Shown piece by piece: positions 14,580 to 22,206 of a stretch of 35,560 nucleotides of DNA. This DNA is from a virus: IMG/VR virus record IMGVR_UViG_3300037826_000095, positions 1 to 35,560 of that record; one strand, written 5' to 3'. The position numbers and the translations under genes were made by a program. Every line of letters begins with the position of its first letter. Positions within the stretch are counted from its first letter, which is position 1. The notes beneath the pieces were generated by a model. It was not told the origin of the DNA. It did no database searches and worked only from the letters and a program-made list of their open reading frames with translations.

Positions 14580-15291
14580 AGTGTTCCTGATTCTCCCTAT
14601 TAAAAAGCGTGTTATAGGCGGTAATGAAGGGATCCTCCTCGTAATGTAGATATGGAAAATCCCTCTTTAGATTTGTGATATATGGAGATTGTGTGTGCAT
14701 TACCTGGACTTTTAGGATTCTGAATTGATCGAGCCACGGTATGCCTTGTAAAATTAGGCCATTATGTCCCTTGGAATCACAGAAGTCAATCATTGTATCT
14801 ACATCGGGAATTTCTCCAGTATAGTTGGGAACTACTCTTATGTAATATCCGCCCGGAAGCCCTATGGGATGAAGTAGCCAGAAATCGAAGAGGTCACTTT
14901 TTAATTTGCGAAATTCCATTTCTGCCTCGGCGAACAATCTTGGATAATAGACTTCCACTAAACAGAGTTTTTTCATAACATCACACTGTTCTGGTGGCAT
15001 AAGATTTACAAAAGGAGTTTCATTTGACAAGAACCGAACAGCTCCATATCGGCTATTAGAGATAATGAACTCTATGATATCGGATGAGCATTCAAACCAT
15101 TCCCCTTTTATTCTGTATTTGTCAAATCTGTTGTGGAGTTTTTCTTCTAGTGTTGTTTTGCCTGGGATAACTCCAATGAGCTTCAGATCCAGATGATTGC
15201 CTGTTTGTAGGCTATCTCGTCGATCTTCAGGATTTTTAGAGTATCCTATTTTAATTGGTCCATCATCTCCAGCCTGGAGGAAATAAATCAT
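14554..15291 (-). CDS. GIY-YIG-type (T5orf172-like) nuclease-domain protein
   Basis: 245 residues. The N-terminal 70 residues match the T5orf172 branch of GIY-YIG domains: IYFLQAGDDGPIKIGYSKNP, then RRDSLQTGN, then LEEKLHNRFDKYRIKGEWFE with the conserved Arg and Glu. The C-terminal 170 residues are unrecognised. The gene is strongly AT-rich beside its GC-rich neighbours, indicating recent transfer, and overlaps the primase start by 26 nt. Such nucleases are often free-standing homing or defence enzymes beside replication genes; the substrate here is unknown. Confidence 0.75.
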   Translation of the reverse strand: MIYFLQAGDDGPIKIGYSKNPEDRRDSLQTGNHLDLKLIGVIPGKTTLEEKLHNRFDKYRIKGEWFECSSDIIEFIISNSRYGAVRFLSNETPFVNLMPPEQCDVMKKLCLVEVYYPRLFAEAEMEFRKLKSDLFDFWLLHPIGLPGGYYIRVVPNYTGEIPDVDTMIDFCDSKGHNGLILQGIPWLDQFRILKVQVMHTQSPYITNLKRDFPYLHYEEDPFITAYNTLFNRENQEHYVITDTDY

Positions 15292-15335
15292 CGCCTAAGC
15301 CCCCTACCCCAAATGGCTGACAGTGGTGGTTTTCA

Positions 15336-15366
15336 GTGGTTGGCGCCTGGTTTCTCTGCCAACCAC
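15336..15366. repeat. intergenic inverted repeat
   Basis: GTGGTTGGC (15336-15344) pairs with GCCAACCAC (15358-15366), inside a tract of GGTGGT/ACCACC repeats between the membrane-protein gene and the nuclease gene. No T-run; a pause or protein-binding site is possible. Confidence 0.6.
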
Positions 15367-15392
15367 CACCAACCACCACCAGCAACCGCTTC

Positions 15393-16136
15393 TTATTCCA
15401 AATACTGCCGCAAAAACGCCCGCCCCGCCGCCGTGAGCTCGTTCGTGTTGCCGAGGTCAGCGAGCAGACCGCACTCGATCATCGCTCGATAAAACTCTGA
15501 ATATTCTTCTTGAGATAATATCTCACTCAGGCCACGGCGCGAGAATTTCTCGCGCTGCACAAATATCGCCTTCGCCACAGCTTCCAGATCAGTCCGGCCC
15601 AGCGGGATCTCCCCGAAGCGCATCCTCAGATTATTAGGCTGACGTTCGGTGACCTCGACCCGCGTTCGCGCGGGCTCAGGCCTCACGTCCACCCGGCGCG
15701 TTTCGGGCTCTCCTACTACGCCATCGCCATCCAGGTCGGCCCCGGACAGCTCCTCAATCTCCCAGAGAAGCGCCCGATGCTGACGTAGCAGCCAGAACCA
15801 CGTCACAGTCACCACGCCCGCCCCGCCCGCTGCCCCGACCAACCACGGCCTTGGCCAATCAGCCAACCCCGCCGCCGCCCCGAACGACACCGCACCCACC
15901 ACGCCAGAAAATAGCGCTTGCAGAATCGGCGTCGCCACGTCGCTTTCCACGTGCGGATCGCGCACCGGGCGGCGTCGCTGATACGTCGCCCCAGCCGGCA
16001 AGGCCGAGACATCGCCCAGGCCGAAGAGCGTGCTATCGCGCCGCTCCCACGGCCCCCAGGCCGGGCTCTGGAATTTCTGCGATTGCAGTACCTCGCGCCA
16101 GTTGGCGGGTGCTCCACAAATCGGGCAATTATCCAT
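15393..16136 (-). CDS. membrane protein with N-terminal zinc knuckle and EF-hand-like loop
   Basis: 247 residues. CPIC at residues 4-7 starts a possible zinc site. Two hydrophobic segments follow (about 70-90, FSGVVGAVSFGAAAGLADW; about 96-113, LVGAAGGAGVVTVTWFWLL). Next comes an EF-hand-like loop, DLDGDGVVGEPE, then a soluble C-terminal domain with a winged-helix feel (GLSEILSQEEYSEFYRAMIECGLL). It overlaps the membrane protein upstream by 8 nt. Neighbours are partition and replication genes. The combination suggests a membrane-tethered sensor or anchor; function unknown. Confidence 0.65.
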   Translation of the reverse strand: MDNCPICGAPANWREVLQSQKFQSPAWGPWERRDSTLFGLGDVSALPAGATYQRRRPVRDPHVESDVATPILQALFSGVVGAVSFGAAAGLADWPRPWLVGAAGGAGVVTVTWFWLLRQHRALLWEIEELSGADLDGDGVVGEPETRRVDVRPEPARTRVEVTERQPNNLRMRFGEIPLGRTDLEAVAKAIFVQREKFSRRGLSEILSQEEYSEFYRAMIECGLLADLGNTNELTAAGRAFLRQYLE

Positions 16137-16518
16137 TGCGCACCACCCACACCACGACTATGCCCCCCAGCACTAGCCCCTGAGAGACCCAGCCCAGCAC
16201 TACCCCCAGGAACAACGCCTGCCACACACTGAGCGCTGCCATCCGGCGCACGAAGCGGCTATCCCGCGCCGCCTCCTCCCCCAGCAGGCGGATCACGTAG
16301 GCCTCGGCCTCGTCCTTCTCTCGCTCCCCCTCAGCCTCGATCCGCGTCGCCTCGCTCTCGTTAGCCTCGGCCCGCGCTTCCTCGAGGTCTACCTGTACCC
16401 TGGTCAGCTCTGCCGCGGCCCTGTCATCCAGCCCCACCTTCGAGCCCACGGTCAGCACCCCAGCCCCCAAGCAGGCCACTACCAGTAACACTATTCCCGC
16501 GATCACAATCTCTCTCAT
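16129..16518 (-). CDS. two-span membrane protein with central coiled coil
   Basis: 129 residues: a membrane segment at 5-24 (VIAGIVLLVVACLGAGVL), a charged Glu/Ala/Arg coiled coil (33-95), and a second membrane segment (about 97-126). AAAGGGG lies ahead of the ATG. It forms an overlapping pair with the next membrane protein, and the two probably work together. No known family. Confidence 0.65.
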   Translation of the reverse strand: MREIVIAGIVLLVVACLGAGVLTVGSKVGLDDRAAAELTRVQVDLEEARAEANESEATRIEAEGEREKDEAEAYVIRLLGEEAARDSRFVRRMAALSVWQALFLGVVLGWVSQGLVLGGIVVVWVVRNG

Positions 16519-16848
16519 TTGACAACCCCTTTCTTTACTACTAAACTACTACATCCGGCGGGAGACTGACAACTCGCCCGCCCGGCGCCGGAGGACCACC
16601 CTCCGGCGCCAACACATTTTAGGACTAAAACATTGTGTCCAATCTTCTTTCATTTTGGCACCCCCTACCTTTTGAGCCATCTAATGCGCCTGGCGAGCTA
16701 TTGGCTCTCCATAACCCCGAACAAGGGTACCCCGTGCTTAGCGCCTTAGAGCGCATTCTAAGGGGTCAATCGGTGTCGATAACGGCGTCGTTAATCGGTG
16801 TCGTTAATCGGTGCCGTCGTAATACATCGGTGCCGTTAATCGGTGTCG
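16519..16848. other. non-coding region between partition genes and membrane genes
   Basis: About 330 nt. It holds a perfect GC hairpin (GGCGCCGGAGG 16584-16594 with CCTCCGGCGCC 16600-16610), an inverted repeat CCTTAGA/TCTAAGG (16744-16750, 16757-16763), and the iteron-like array. The open frame on the plus strand (16635-16874) is produced by the repeats and is not a convincing gene. Confidence 0.7.
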
Positions 16849-16861
16849 TTAATCGGTGCCG
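16769..16861. repeat. iteron-like direct repeats, putative partition centromere
   Basis: Six copies of ATCGGTG(T/C)CG starting at 16769, 16794, 16807, 16826, 16839 and 16852. Most are spaced 13 bp as GTTAATCGGTGYC units, with one or two degenerate units between. The array lies immediately 3' of the ParA-partner operon and covers the last codons of the partner gene. Such arrays next to parA and a small DNA-binding partner are usually the centromere; a replication iteron is the alternative. Confidence 0.8.
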
Positions 16862-17220
16862 TTGTTGGAAATAGTGCGGTGTAGCTTATCCGGTACTCCA
16901 AGATCGTACTCGATCTTAAGCGCATCGGGCCGTGGATCCTTCGATCGATAGATCAGCTCGCGCAGCTCCTGATTGCCATCGATATATTCTCCCATCGCCC
17001 AGGCCAGGAGCATCACCGCAAATTGGCTGGCGCTGGTTCCCAGGAGCTTGCCCTTCTTTTTCACGGCCTCGCGCAGCCAACGCGGACAATCGTACGTCAC
17101 CCGCACCCGCTCCGCGTCGTACCTCTCTTTCGCCGTCATCGAGCGGCACTTCTGCCGCTGCTGGCTCTCGCCCAGGATGGCGGCGACGCCCGCGTCCAGA
17201 TCAATCTGCTGCCTTGGCAT
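16849..17220 (-). CDS. small DNA-binding partner of ParA (ParB-equivalent, RHH-like)
   Basis: 123 residues. GGAGGTGAAGG precedes the ATG, and the gene overlaps the ParA stop by 20 nt. The centre (ERVRVTYDCPRWLREAVKKKGKLLG, then SASQFAVMLLAWAM) fits a ribbon-helix-helix: a strand followed by two helices. Type Ib partition systems use such small partners to bind repeat arrays, and six repeats lie directly downstream. The last residues (NNGTD) are encoded by the repeats. Confidence 0.7.
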   Translation of the reverse strand: MPRQQIDLDAGVAAILGESQQRQKCRSMTAKERYDAERVRVTYDCPRWLREAVKKKGKLLGTSASQFAVMLLAWAMGEYIDGNQELRELIYRSKDPRPDALKIEYDLGVPDKLHRTISNNGTD

Positions 17221-17989
17221 CCTTCACCTCCTCCTGGAACCGCGCCAGCACCTGCGCGTATCCTCCTCGCTGCCCACCGTTGATCTCCACGCCGCGCACG
17301 GCCCGCGTCTCTGGCGCGTACTCCCACAGCGTCTCGCCGTGCGCCGGGGCCTCGCGCACTCTCGTATCCTTCGGCACGGGCGGCCACACAAACCGCCCGA
17401 ACCGCGAGGCCAGCGTGACCAGTTGCTCGTGGCTCTCATTGGTCGAGCGCTCCCAGAACGTGGGTAACACGCCCAGGAACCGCCCGCCCAGATCCATCTC
17501 CTGCAGCGAGGCGAACGAGGCCAATGCATCCGCCGCGCCGACCACGGCCAGGTGATCCAGCGCCACCGGGATGACGAAGCCGTCCGCCGCCACCAGCGCG
17601 CCCACCTGCAGCACATCCACGCCCGGGGCCACGTCCAGGACGGCAAAATCGTAGTGGTGAGCTACGCCGTCCAGCGCCTTGCGGATCGCATATTCGCTAA
17701 AACTCTCCCCGACCACGATCTTCTTGGCCTTGACCGTGGACTTATCCGAGAGGATCACGTCCAGGCCCGTGCGCCCCGATCCGCTGGTGGCGTCGTGCCC
17801 CTCCACCAGGGCGCGGTACAAGGCGCCCTTTTTCTCCAGGCCCAGGCTATCTGCCACGTTGCCCTGCGCATCGAGATCGACCAGCAGCGCCCGCGCCCCG
17901 GATCGGGCCAGCCCGTGGGCCAGCGTCACAGCGGTCGTTGTCTTCCCCACACCGCCTTTCTGATTCACGATTGCTAATACGTACATCAT
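17201..17989 (-). CDS. parA: ParA-family partition ATPase
   Basis: 262 residues. Deviant Walker A KGGVGKTTT (residues 11-19), Walker A' LLVDLDAQGN (about 36-45), and a Walker B-like FAVLDVAPG. These ATPases move plasmid or chromosome copies using a DNA-bound partner; the partner and a repeat array follow directly. Two adjacent ATGs (17989, 17986) follow GGGAGGG; either may be used. Its presence in a phage with structural genes points to low-copy extrachromosomal maintenance, as in P1- and N15-type phage-plasmids. Confidence 0.92.
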   Translation of the reverse strand: MMYVLAIVNQKGGVGKTTTAVTLAHGLARSGARALLVDLDAQGNVADSLGLEKKGALYRALVEGHDATSGSGRTGLDVILSDKSTVKAKKIVVGESFSEYAIRKALDGVAHHYDFAVLDVAPGVDVLQVGALVAADGFVIPVALDHLAVVGAADALASFASLQEMDLGGRFLGVLPTFWERSTNESHEQLVTLASRFGRFVWPPVPKDTRVREAPAHGETLWEYAPETRAVRGVEINGGQRGGYAQVLARFQEEVKDAKAAD

Positions 17990-18031
17990 TCCCTCCCGAA
18001 AAACTCATCTGCCCAGCAGAACTCCACCCCG

Positions 18032-18060
18032 TTACTCCCTACTTCCTACTCCCTACCCCT
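18032..18060. repeat. CTACTCC/CTACTTC heptamer array
   Basis: Four degenerate tandem 7-nt units upstream of parA. Same family as at 1113-1152, 20011-20033, 33271-33298 and within 33960-34028. They also form the last codons of the Cys-rich gene ending at 18046. Confidence 0.7.
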
Positions 18061-18240
18061 ACGCCATATCTCCAACCACTCACCATCGCCTCCCACGCCC
18101 CTCTTGCACCTGGAGCGTAGCAAGCCGCACTCCTCCCGCTCCTCATCCCAGGCCATACAATCCTCCCGCAGGCAATACTCGCGCCGCGGCCCTGCCAGAG
18201 AGAGCGGGCAAATTCTGTTATCGCCACACTTACGCCTCAT
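18046..18240 (-). CDS. Cys-rich small protein
   Basis: 64 residues from an ATG that overlaps the end of the gene upstream (codons DEA-stop). Cys at 5, 11, 23, 28, 38 and 45, in an ICPLS...YCLREDCMAW...ECGLL pattern, suggesting one or two metal sites. Patterns like this are common in small phage and archaeal/bacterial accessory proteins. Function unknown. Its C-terminus runs into the heptamer array. Confidence 0.6.
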   Translation of the reverse strand: MRRKCGDNRICPLSLAGPRREYCLREDCMAWDEEREECGLLRSRCKRGVGGDGEWLEIWRRGRE

Positions 18241-18583
18241 CAAATACCGACCCATCCCAAGCCATTTTTTTTATTTCTTCCAACCCCTCAATTCCCCAGC
18301 GATTCACAATGGCACCATTAACCCTGGGGACATTCCAGTCCTCGGACGAACGCATCGCTAGAGCATAGGATTGCGCCACATCCCGCTCGCCCATATCCTG
18401 GTCCTGAATCTCCTGGAGAAGGAGCTCCGTGCAACGCCCTAACTCCCAATGCCCAGCTGAAACTTCCTGCTCTACCTCCGGATACGGCCCAGGCGTGAAA
18501 CAACCCGGGCAAATCCATTCCGGCCATCCCAAACCCCATCCCTCATCCTCAAACTCCAAATCACATACAGGACACGTAATCAT
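18230..18583 (-). CDS. zinc-ribbon hypothetical protein
   Basis: 117 residues. CPVC (4-7) and CPGC (25-28) form a clear zinc ribbon at the N-terminus, followed by a mainly helical acidic domain (CTELLLQEIQDQDMGERDVAQSY, then GIEGLEEIKKMAW). It overlaps genes on both sides by a few bases, within a run of three Cys-rich small genes. No specific family. Confidence 0.65.
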   Translation of the reverse strand: MITCPVCDLEFEDEGWGLGWPEWICPGCFTPGPYPEVEQEVSAGHWELGRCTELLLQEIQDQDMGERDVAQSYALAMRSSEDWNVPRVNGAIVNRWGIEGLEEIKKMAWDGSVFDEA

Positions 18584-18780
18584 TACCCACCCCTTATTGA
18601 CGCACGGGCAGAGAATACAGAATCGCCCTCGCTAAGCTCATCGCCTAATACTTGATACAGCTCCTCTGCCCCCGTCCATCGCTCCAGATTTACCTCAATC
18701 TCTCCGCAGTCACGACATTTGCGAATGATAATCCCGTCCGAATAATATACAATTTCAAATCTGCTATGTGGACACATCAC
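18583..18780 (-). CDS. small zinc-finger-like protein
   Basis: 65 residues. MMCPHSRF with Cys/His at the N-terminus and KCRDCGEIE about 20 residues later form a CxH...CxxC pair likely to bind zinc. A short helix follows. First of three adjacent Cys-rich genes; its stop overlaps the next start. Function unknown. Confidence 0.6.
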   Translation of the reverse strand: MMCPHSRFEIVYYSDGIIIRKCRDCGEIEVNLERWTGAEELYQVLGDELSEGDSVFSARASIRGG

Positions 18781-18804
18781 TACCTCCTCAATTAGTAATT
18801 CTGT

Positions 18805-19272
18805 TTAAGTTTTCCGCCGGCGCATCTTCTCCGCCAGCGCCGACAGCGGATCTAGATCCTCCACCATCCCCGCCACCAGCGCCATCATCACGATGTCGCC
18901 GAGTTCCGATTCTAGCAAATTGTCGTTGAAATCCGGATGCGCCTCCGGATTGTTCCGCACCCAGCCGCCCTCGCGGGCCAGCAGCAACTCCTTCGCCTCC
19001 GCCAGCTCCGTCAACAGCCAGTCCAGCGCCTCATCAGCGTCCGCGGGCCACTTCAGTCCGCGCTGCTCATAATACTCCGCGATCATCTCGTATGTGCTCT
19101 CGGCGCCGTTCAGATATCGCCGCCAGGCCTCAACCATCGCCATCTCGGCGCGGAAAAGCCCGTGTGGCACCCCCGCCGCCTGCTCCTCCGTCATCGGGTC
19201 ATCGCCCAGCTCCTCGTCGAGGTCGTGGAATGCTTCCCGGATGCGCTGCTCAATAAAATCAGCCCTCGTCAT
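18805..19272 (-). CDS. MazG-like nucleotide pyrophosphohydrolase
   Basis: 155 residues, all helical. The C-terminal half has the MazG/all-alpha NTP-PPase metal motifs ELAEAKE and LESELGDIVM (E-x-x-E and E-x-x-D type), ending DPLSALAEKMRRR. These enzymes hydrolyse NTPs or dNTPs, or lower alarmone signalling; phages often carry them. The start overlaps the end of the DpdA-like gene by 4 nt, suggesting joint expression and a shared role in nucleotide or DNA modification. Confidence 0.75.
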   Translation of the reverse strand: MTRADFIEQRIREAFHDLDEELGDDPMTEEQAAGVPHGLFRAEMAMVEAWRRYLNGAESTYEMIAEYYEQRGLKWPADADEALDWLLTELAEAKELLLAREGGWVRNNPEAHPDFNDNLLESELGDIVMMALVAGMVEDLDPLSALAEKMRRRKT

Positions 19273-20006
19273 AAATCCTCCAATAGCGAGAATTGAATCG
19301 GCTCACCACTCATCCAGGTATGGATCTGCCTGATGTTCTGCTTCGCGCACTCCTCGCGCGAAAGCTCTAGACCCAAATCATCGCATCTTATCCGGCGCCC
19401 GTCGCGCGTGAACAACTCACGTGCCTTCATCCCGGACAGCCAGGACTGAGAATCCGCCGAGGCGAACCACGGTTCTCGCCCAAATTCCGCCAGTATCCGT
19501 GCTGAAGACACGCCAAAAAAATGGGCCTTTGACCACGGCTGCAGAATCTGGCCGATGGCCTTAATCAGATACATAGCCTCATCGACGCTACGCTTGATGA
19601 CTGGCACCAATCCGCCAATACCGATTAAACTTTTATCCATCTCATTCTCAAGGCGTTTTAGAGACGCCCCGCCCTCGACCTGATATATCCAGAGCGGATT
19701 ACAATCCATTTCCTGGTGCAATCGCCTCCAATTGCGGTCACTGCCGCTCTGGTCGCCAATCACATCCAGGCTAGCGCACCACTCAAACCTATCACCGACC
19801 TCGTGGATCACCGATGCGTACCATTCCAAATCATCCACGCCCTGGAAAGCACCGGAATCGAGCACCAGCGGCACCTCCGGATACCGGCGGTAGGCCGCCT
19901 TCATCGCTGGCTGCGTGGCCACGGTGGCGTTCACCATCCCCGCCGCGCCCTCGCGCGCCAGGATCTCGATAAATCCCGCCCTGTCGATGCCGGAGAAATA
20001 ATACAT
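19269..20006 (-). CDS. TGT/DpdA-like transglycosylase (putative 7-deazaguanine DNA modification)
   Basis: 245 residues with the landmarks of the tRNA-guanine transglycosylase TIM barrel as seen in DpdA proteins: LDSGAFQ (Asp50, the position of the general Asp in TGT), SLDVIGD (80-85), YQVEGG (108-112), GIGGLVP (129-135), HFFGV (162-166) and SADSQSW (Asp185, candidate nucleophile). DpdA enzymes exchange guanine in DNA for preQ0-type bases, protecting phage DNA from restriction. No preQ0 synthesis genes are in the window, so the base would come from the host. No C-terminal zinc site of bacterial TGT is seen, arguing against tRNA modification. Confidence 0.7.
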   Translation of the reverse strand: MYYFSGIDRAGFIEILAREGAAGMVNATVATQPAMKAAYRRYPEVPLVLDSGAFQGVDDLEWYASVIHEVGDRFEWCASLDVIGDQSGSDRNWRRLHQEMDCNPLWIYQVEGGASLKRLENEMDKSLIGIGGLVPVIKRSVDEAMYLIKAIGQILQPWSKAHFFGVSSARILAEFGREPWFASADSQSWLSGMKARELFTRDGRRIRCDDLGLELSREECAKQNIRQIHTWMSGEPIQFSLLEDL

Positions 20007-20010
20007 CTCC

Positions 20011-20033
20011 CTACTCCCTACTCCCTACTCCCT
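20011..20033. repeat. CTACTCC heptamer array (three units)
   Basis: Perfect tandem CTACTCC units. They supply the final codons and stop (20018-20020) of the recombinase gene read on the minus strand. Confidence 0.85.
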
Positions 20034-20917
20034 AATACACCCTCCACCACGCGCGCGGGATTCTCCTCCCGCGCCGCGACCAGATGCACATACGCATCCG
20101 TCGTGCGCGGGTCCGCGTGCCCGGCCATCCGCTGCACGTGCTCGCGGCGCGCGCCGCCCGCGATCGCCAGCGTGATCGCCGTATGGCGGAAGATGTGGGA
20201 GGCCTGTCCCTCGCGTTTGCATCCGGCCTTGCGCAGGTAGCCATTCACGATCTTGCGCAGCCCGGAATCGGACAACCCGCCGCGCCCGGTCAGCCCCACA
20301 AACAGCCGGTCACTCTCCGTCGCAGGCCGCAGGGCCAGCCACCCCCGCAGCGCCCGCTCCAGCCCGTCCGTGAGCCACAGCACGCGGCGCTTACGGCCCT
20401 TCCCAGCCCGCACCACCAACCGCCCGCGGCCCAGGTCCAGATCGTCCAGCCGCAACGCCCGCAGCTCAGAGGCCCGGAGGCCCAGGGTGAGCAACGTGGT
20501 CAGGATCGCCCGATCCCGCGCACGCCGCTGCGGGTCGTCCACCGCATCCACCACCGCCAGCACCGCCCGCGCCTCCTCCACCGTCAGAAACTCAATCTCC
20601 TCCTGCGGCGGGGTGGGGTCGGGCGGGGCCTGCACGCCCTCGGCCGGGTTCGGCTCGCGGCCCAGCGCGTCGTACAGGTGCCGCACGCACTGGAGCTTGA
20701 GCTGCACCGTGGCGGCCTTGTAGCGCGCCACCAGTTCGGCGCGGTAGGAGACCACATCCTCCTCCGTCGCCTTGCGCGGCTCGACGCCGTGCTCCCGGCA
20801 CCATTCCAGCCAAAGCCGCGCCTGCGTGCGGTAGCCCCGCACCGTGTGCTCGGACGGATTCCCCCGCGCACAGCGCCGTCGGACGTAATCCTCAAACGTG
20901 CTCAGCAGCTCAGTCAT
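20018..20917 (-). CDS. tyrosine recombinase, XerC/D-like
   Basis: 299 residues from the ATG at 20917, chosen because GAGG lies 9 nt upstream; an ATG at 20932 is possible. An N-terminal SAM-like core-binding domain is followed by the catalytic domain with R148 (GLRASELR), K173 (AGKGRK), H241/R244 (HIFRHT), H267 (GHADPRTT) and Y276. The short linker and lack of an arm-binding domain resemble Xer-type enzymes, which resolve multimers, rather than lambda-type integrases. With ParA present, dimer resolution is likely; integration is the alternative. Confidence 0.9.
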   Translation of the reverse strand: MTELLSTFEDYVRRRCARGNPSEHTVRGYRTQARLWLEWCREHGVEPRKATEEDVVSYRAELVARYKAATVQLKLQCVRHLYDALGREPNPAEGVQAPPDPTPPQEEIEFLTVEEARAVLAVVDAVDDPQRRARDRAILTTLLTLGLRASELRALRLDDLDLGRGRLVVRAGKGRKRRVLWLTDGLERALRGWLALRPATESDRLFVGLTGRGGLSDSGLRKIVNGYLRKAGCKREGQASHIFRHTAITLAIAGGARREHVQRMAGHADPRTTDAYVHLVAAREENPARVVEGVLGSRE

Positions 20918-21125
20918 CGCAGAATACCTCATTGCTCTGTGTGATGGTAAAATTCCGAAATAACGTTATCTCTCGGTTGTTGATCTCGGCCATCTTATTG
21001 CCAGCGCAAAAGATTGTCAGCCTAGGACCAATGATGACGAATCCATCTGGCAGCAGCTTGTCGCTGATGCCTATCGTCATATTCATAAATTCCTCGGCCC
21101 GATCGAATAATTCATCACTCAGCAT
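20910..21125 (-). CDS. small hypothetical protein upstream of recombinase
   Basis: 71 residues from an ATG with GGAGGAG 8 nt upstream. Sequence: MLSDELFDRAEEFMNM, then DKLLPDGFVIIGPRLTIFCAG, then NNREITLFRNFTI, a helix followed by strands, with Asn/Ile-rich composition. Overlaps the recombinase start by 8 nt. No family recognised. Confidence 0.55.
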   Translation of the reverse strand: MLSDELFDRAEEFMNMTIGISDKLLPDGFVIIGPRLTIFCAGNKMAEINNREITLFRNFTITQSNEVFCDD

Positions 21126-21142
21126 CGAAATACTCCTCCACA

Positions 21143-21619
21143 TCACTTGCCATTGTATTCCCCCTGCCGCGCATCCCTGACCAGCCGATTGATCCGGTGC
21201 GCCTTGCGCAGCGCCCGGCTGAGCACCAGCACCCGCTCGCCCTCCTCGCCCTCCAGGAGCTCGTCCAGCAACTCGATCAGCTCCGCCGAGAGGGCGATGG
21301 CATCCTCCATCCCCCACAGGATCTTGTAGCCGCTGGGGAGCTTGGGCCGTGACCGCGCGTTGATCAGGCTGCGGACGATGACGCCCACAGACGAGAGCCC
21401 TATCACCATCCACAGCTCCCACCACAGCGCCCCGATGCCCAGCAGGAGATCGACGCCCACGCCGATCACCACGCTCACCCACGTCCGCTCATCGGCCAAA
21501 AATTGCCCCAGCCGATGATGCTGCAGGAACGTGGCGTAGAGCACGCCCCACAAAAAAGCCATCAAACAGCGGCCAATCAGCAGCCAATCTACCGAAATCT
21601 CCAACAGCGTGCCATTCAT
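21143..21619 (-). CDS. membrane protein with three hydrophobic segments
   Basis: 158 residues from the ATG at 21619 (AGGGAGA upstream). Hydrophobic stretches at about residues 10-30 (DWLLIGRCLMAFLWGVLYATF), 45-62 (VSVVIGVGVDLLLGIGALW) and 63-80, then an acidic helical cytoplasmic-type tail (SAELIELLDELLEGEEGERV). Function unknown; possible superinfection or regulatory membrane protein by position. Confidence 0.65.
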   Translation of the reverse strand: MNGTLLEISVDWLLIGRCLMAFLWGVLYATFLQHHRLGQFLADERTWVSVVIGVGVDLLLGIGALWWELWMVIGLSSVGVIVRSLINARSRPKLPSGYKILWGMEDAIALSAELIELLDELLEGEEGERVLVLSRALRKAHRINRLVRDARQGEYNGK

Positions 21620-21701
21620 TTGATATAATCTCCCTGGAAGGCAGAGAGGCGGCAGCCCCCGCACTCTCTCCTTCCCGTCTCTAACGACTAACGATTAACA
21701 G

Positions 21702-21833
21702 TGACCGGGCGGGGAGTCGAACCCCTGGGGACCATCAGCAGTGACCGCAGCCCCTGGCGCTCACCCATCGAGGCGACACCTGGCGCCTCGCCGTCACACT
21801 TCACCGCCGCGCAGCCCCGCGGCCCACCCGGTC
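21702..21833 (-). tRNA. tRNA-like element with acceptor stem and T-arm, oversized middle
   Basis: On the minus strand GACCGGG (21833-21827) pairs perfectly with CCCGGTC (21709-21703), followed by A as discriminator. A T-arm with loop TTCGACT lies at 21726-21710 directly before the 3' acceptor strand. About 132 nt in total is too long for a normal tRNA, and a good anticodon arm is not obvious. It may be a tRNA with an insertion, or a tRNA-derived attachment site. It lies between the recombinase-side genes and the RHH gene. Confidence 0.3.
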
Positions 21834-21839
21834 AAGGTG

Positions 21840-22127
21840 CTACGAGCGCCTGAGCATCTCCTGGCCCTTTTCCGTGATGGAGATGGGCAACGGGAGATGC
21901 ATCACGACCTCGGTCAACCGCTCCAGCGCCTCCTCCGCGGTCACCAGATCGAGCAGATACGCCTGGCCCAGCGCCATCATCCGCTCCGCGACGGGATGAT
22001 TGCGCACGATCAGGCGCATCGCCGAACTGCGCCCATTGCCGTGCCTTTTCGCCACCTCGTCCACGATCTCCCAGTCCTTTGGTAGCATCGAGATGCCGTT
22101 CGTGACGTACTCAGTTTTCTTGTTCAT
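21840..22127 (-). CDS. RHH-like small regulator
   Basis: 95 residues. KTEYVTNGISMLPKDWEIVDEVAKRHGNGRSSAMRLIVRN fits a ribbon-helix-helix N-terminus (strand, helix, turn, helix), followed by a helical region (LLDLVTAEEALERLTEVVM). First gene after a consensus promoter, divergent from the XRE regulator, so it is in the place of a Cro-like or early regulator. Confidence 0.65.
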   Translation of the reverse strand: MNKKTEYVTNGISMLPKDWEIVDEVAKRHGNGRSSAMRLIVRNHPVAERMMALGQAYLLDLVTAEEALERLTEVVMHLPLPISITEKGQEMLRRS

Positions 22128-22206
22128 AATCCCCTCTCAAATTATTTGCTGGTTCATTTTCAATACTTTATCTTACCTGTAGTCAATTCTTCTCTGCCTA
22201 ACGACA

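Noticed and set aside
16769-16861. Direct repeats considered as a CRISPR array
   Set aside because: Units are 10-13 bp with almost no spacers, and no cas genes are near; a partition or iteron array fits better.
16635-16874. 79-codon plus-strand frame
   Set aside because: Its second half is the iteron array translated (SLIGVVNRCR repeats); no good start signal.
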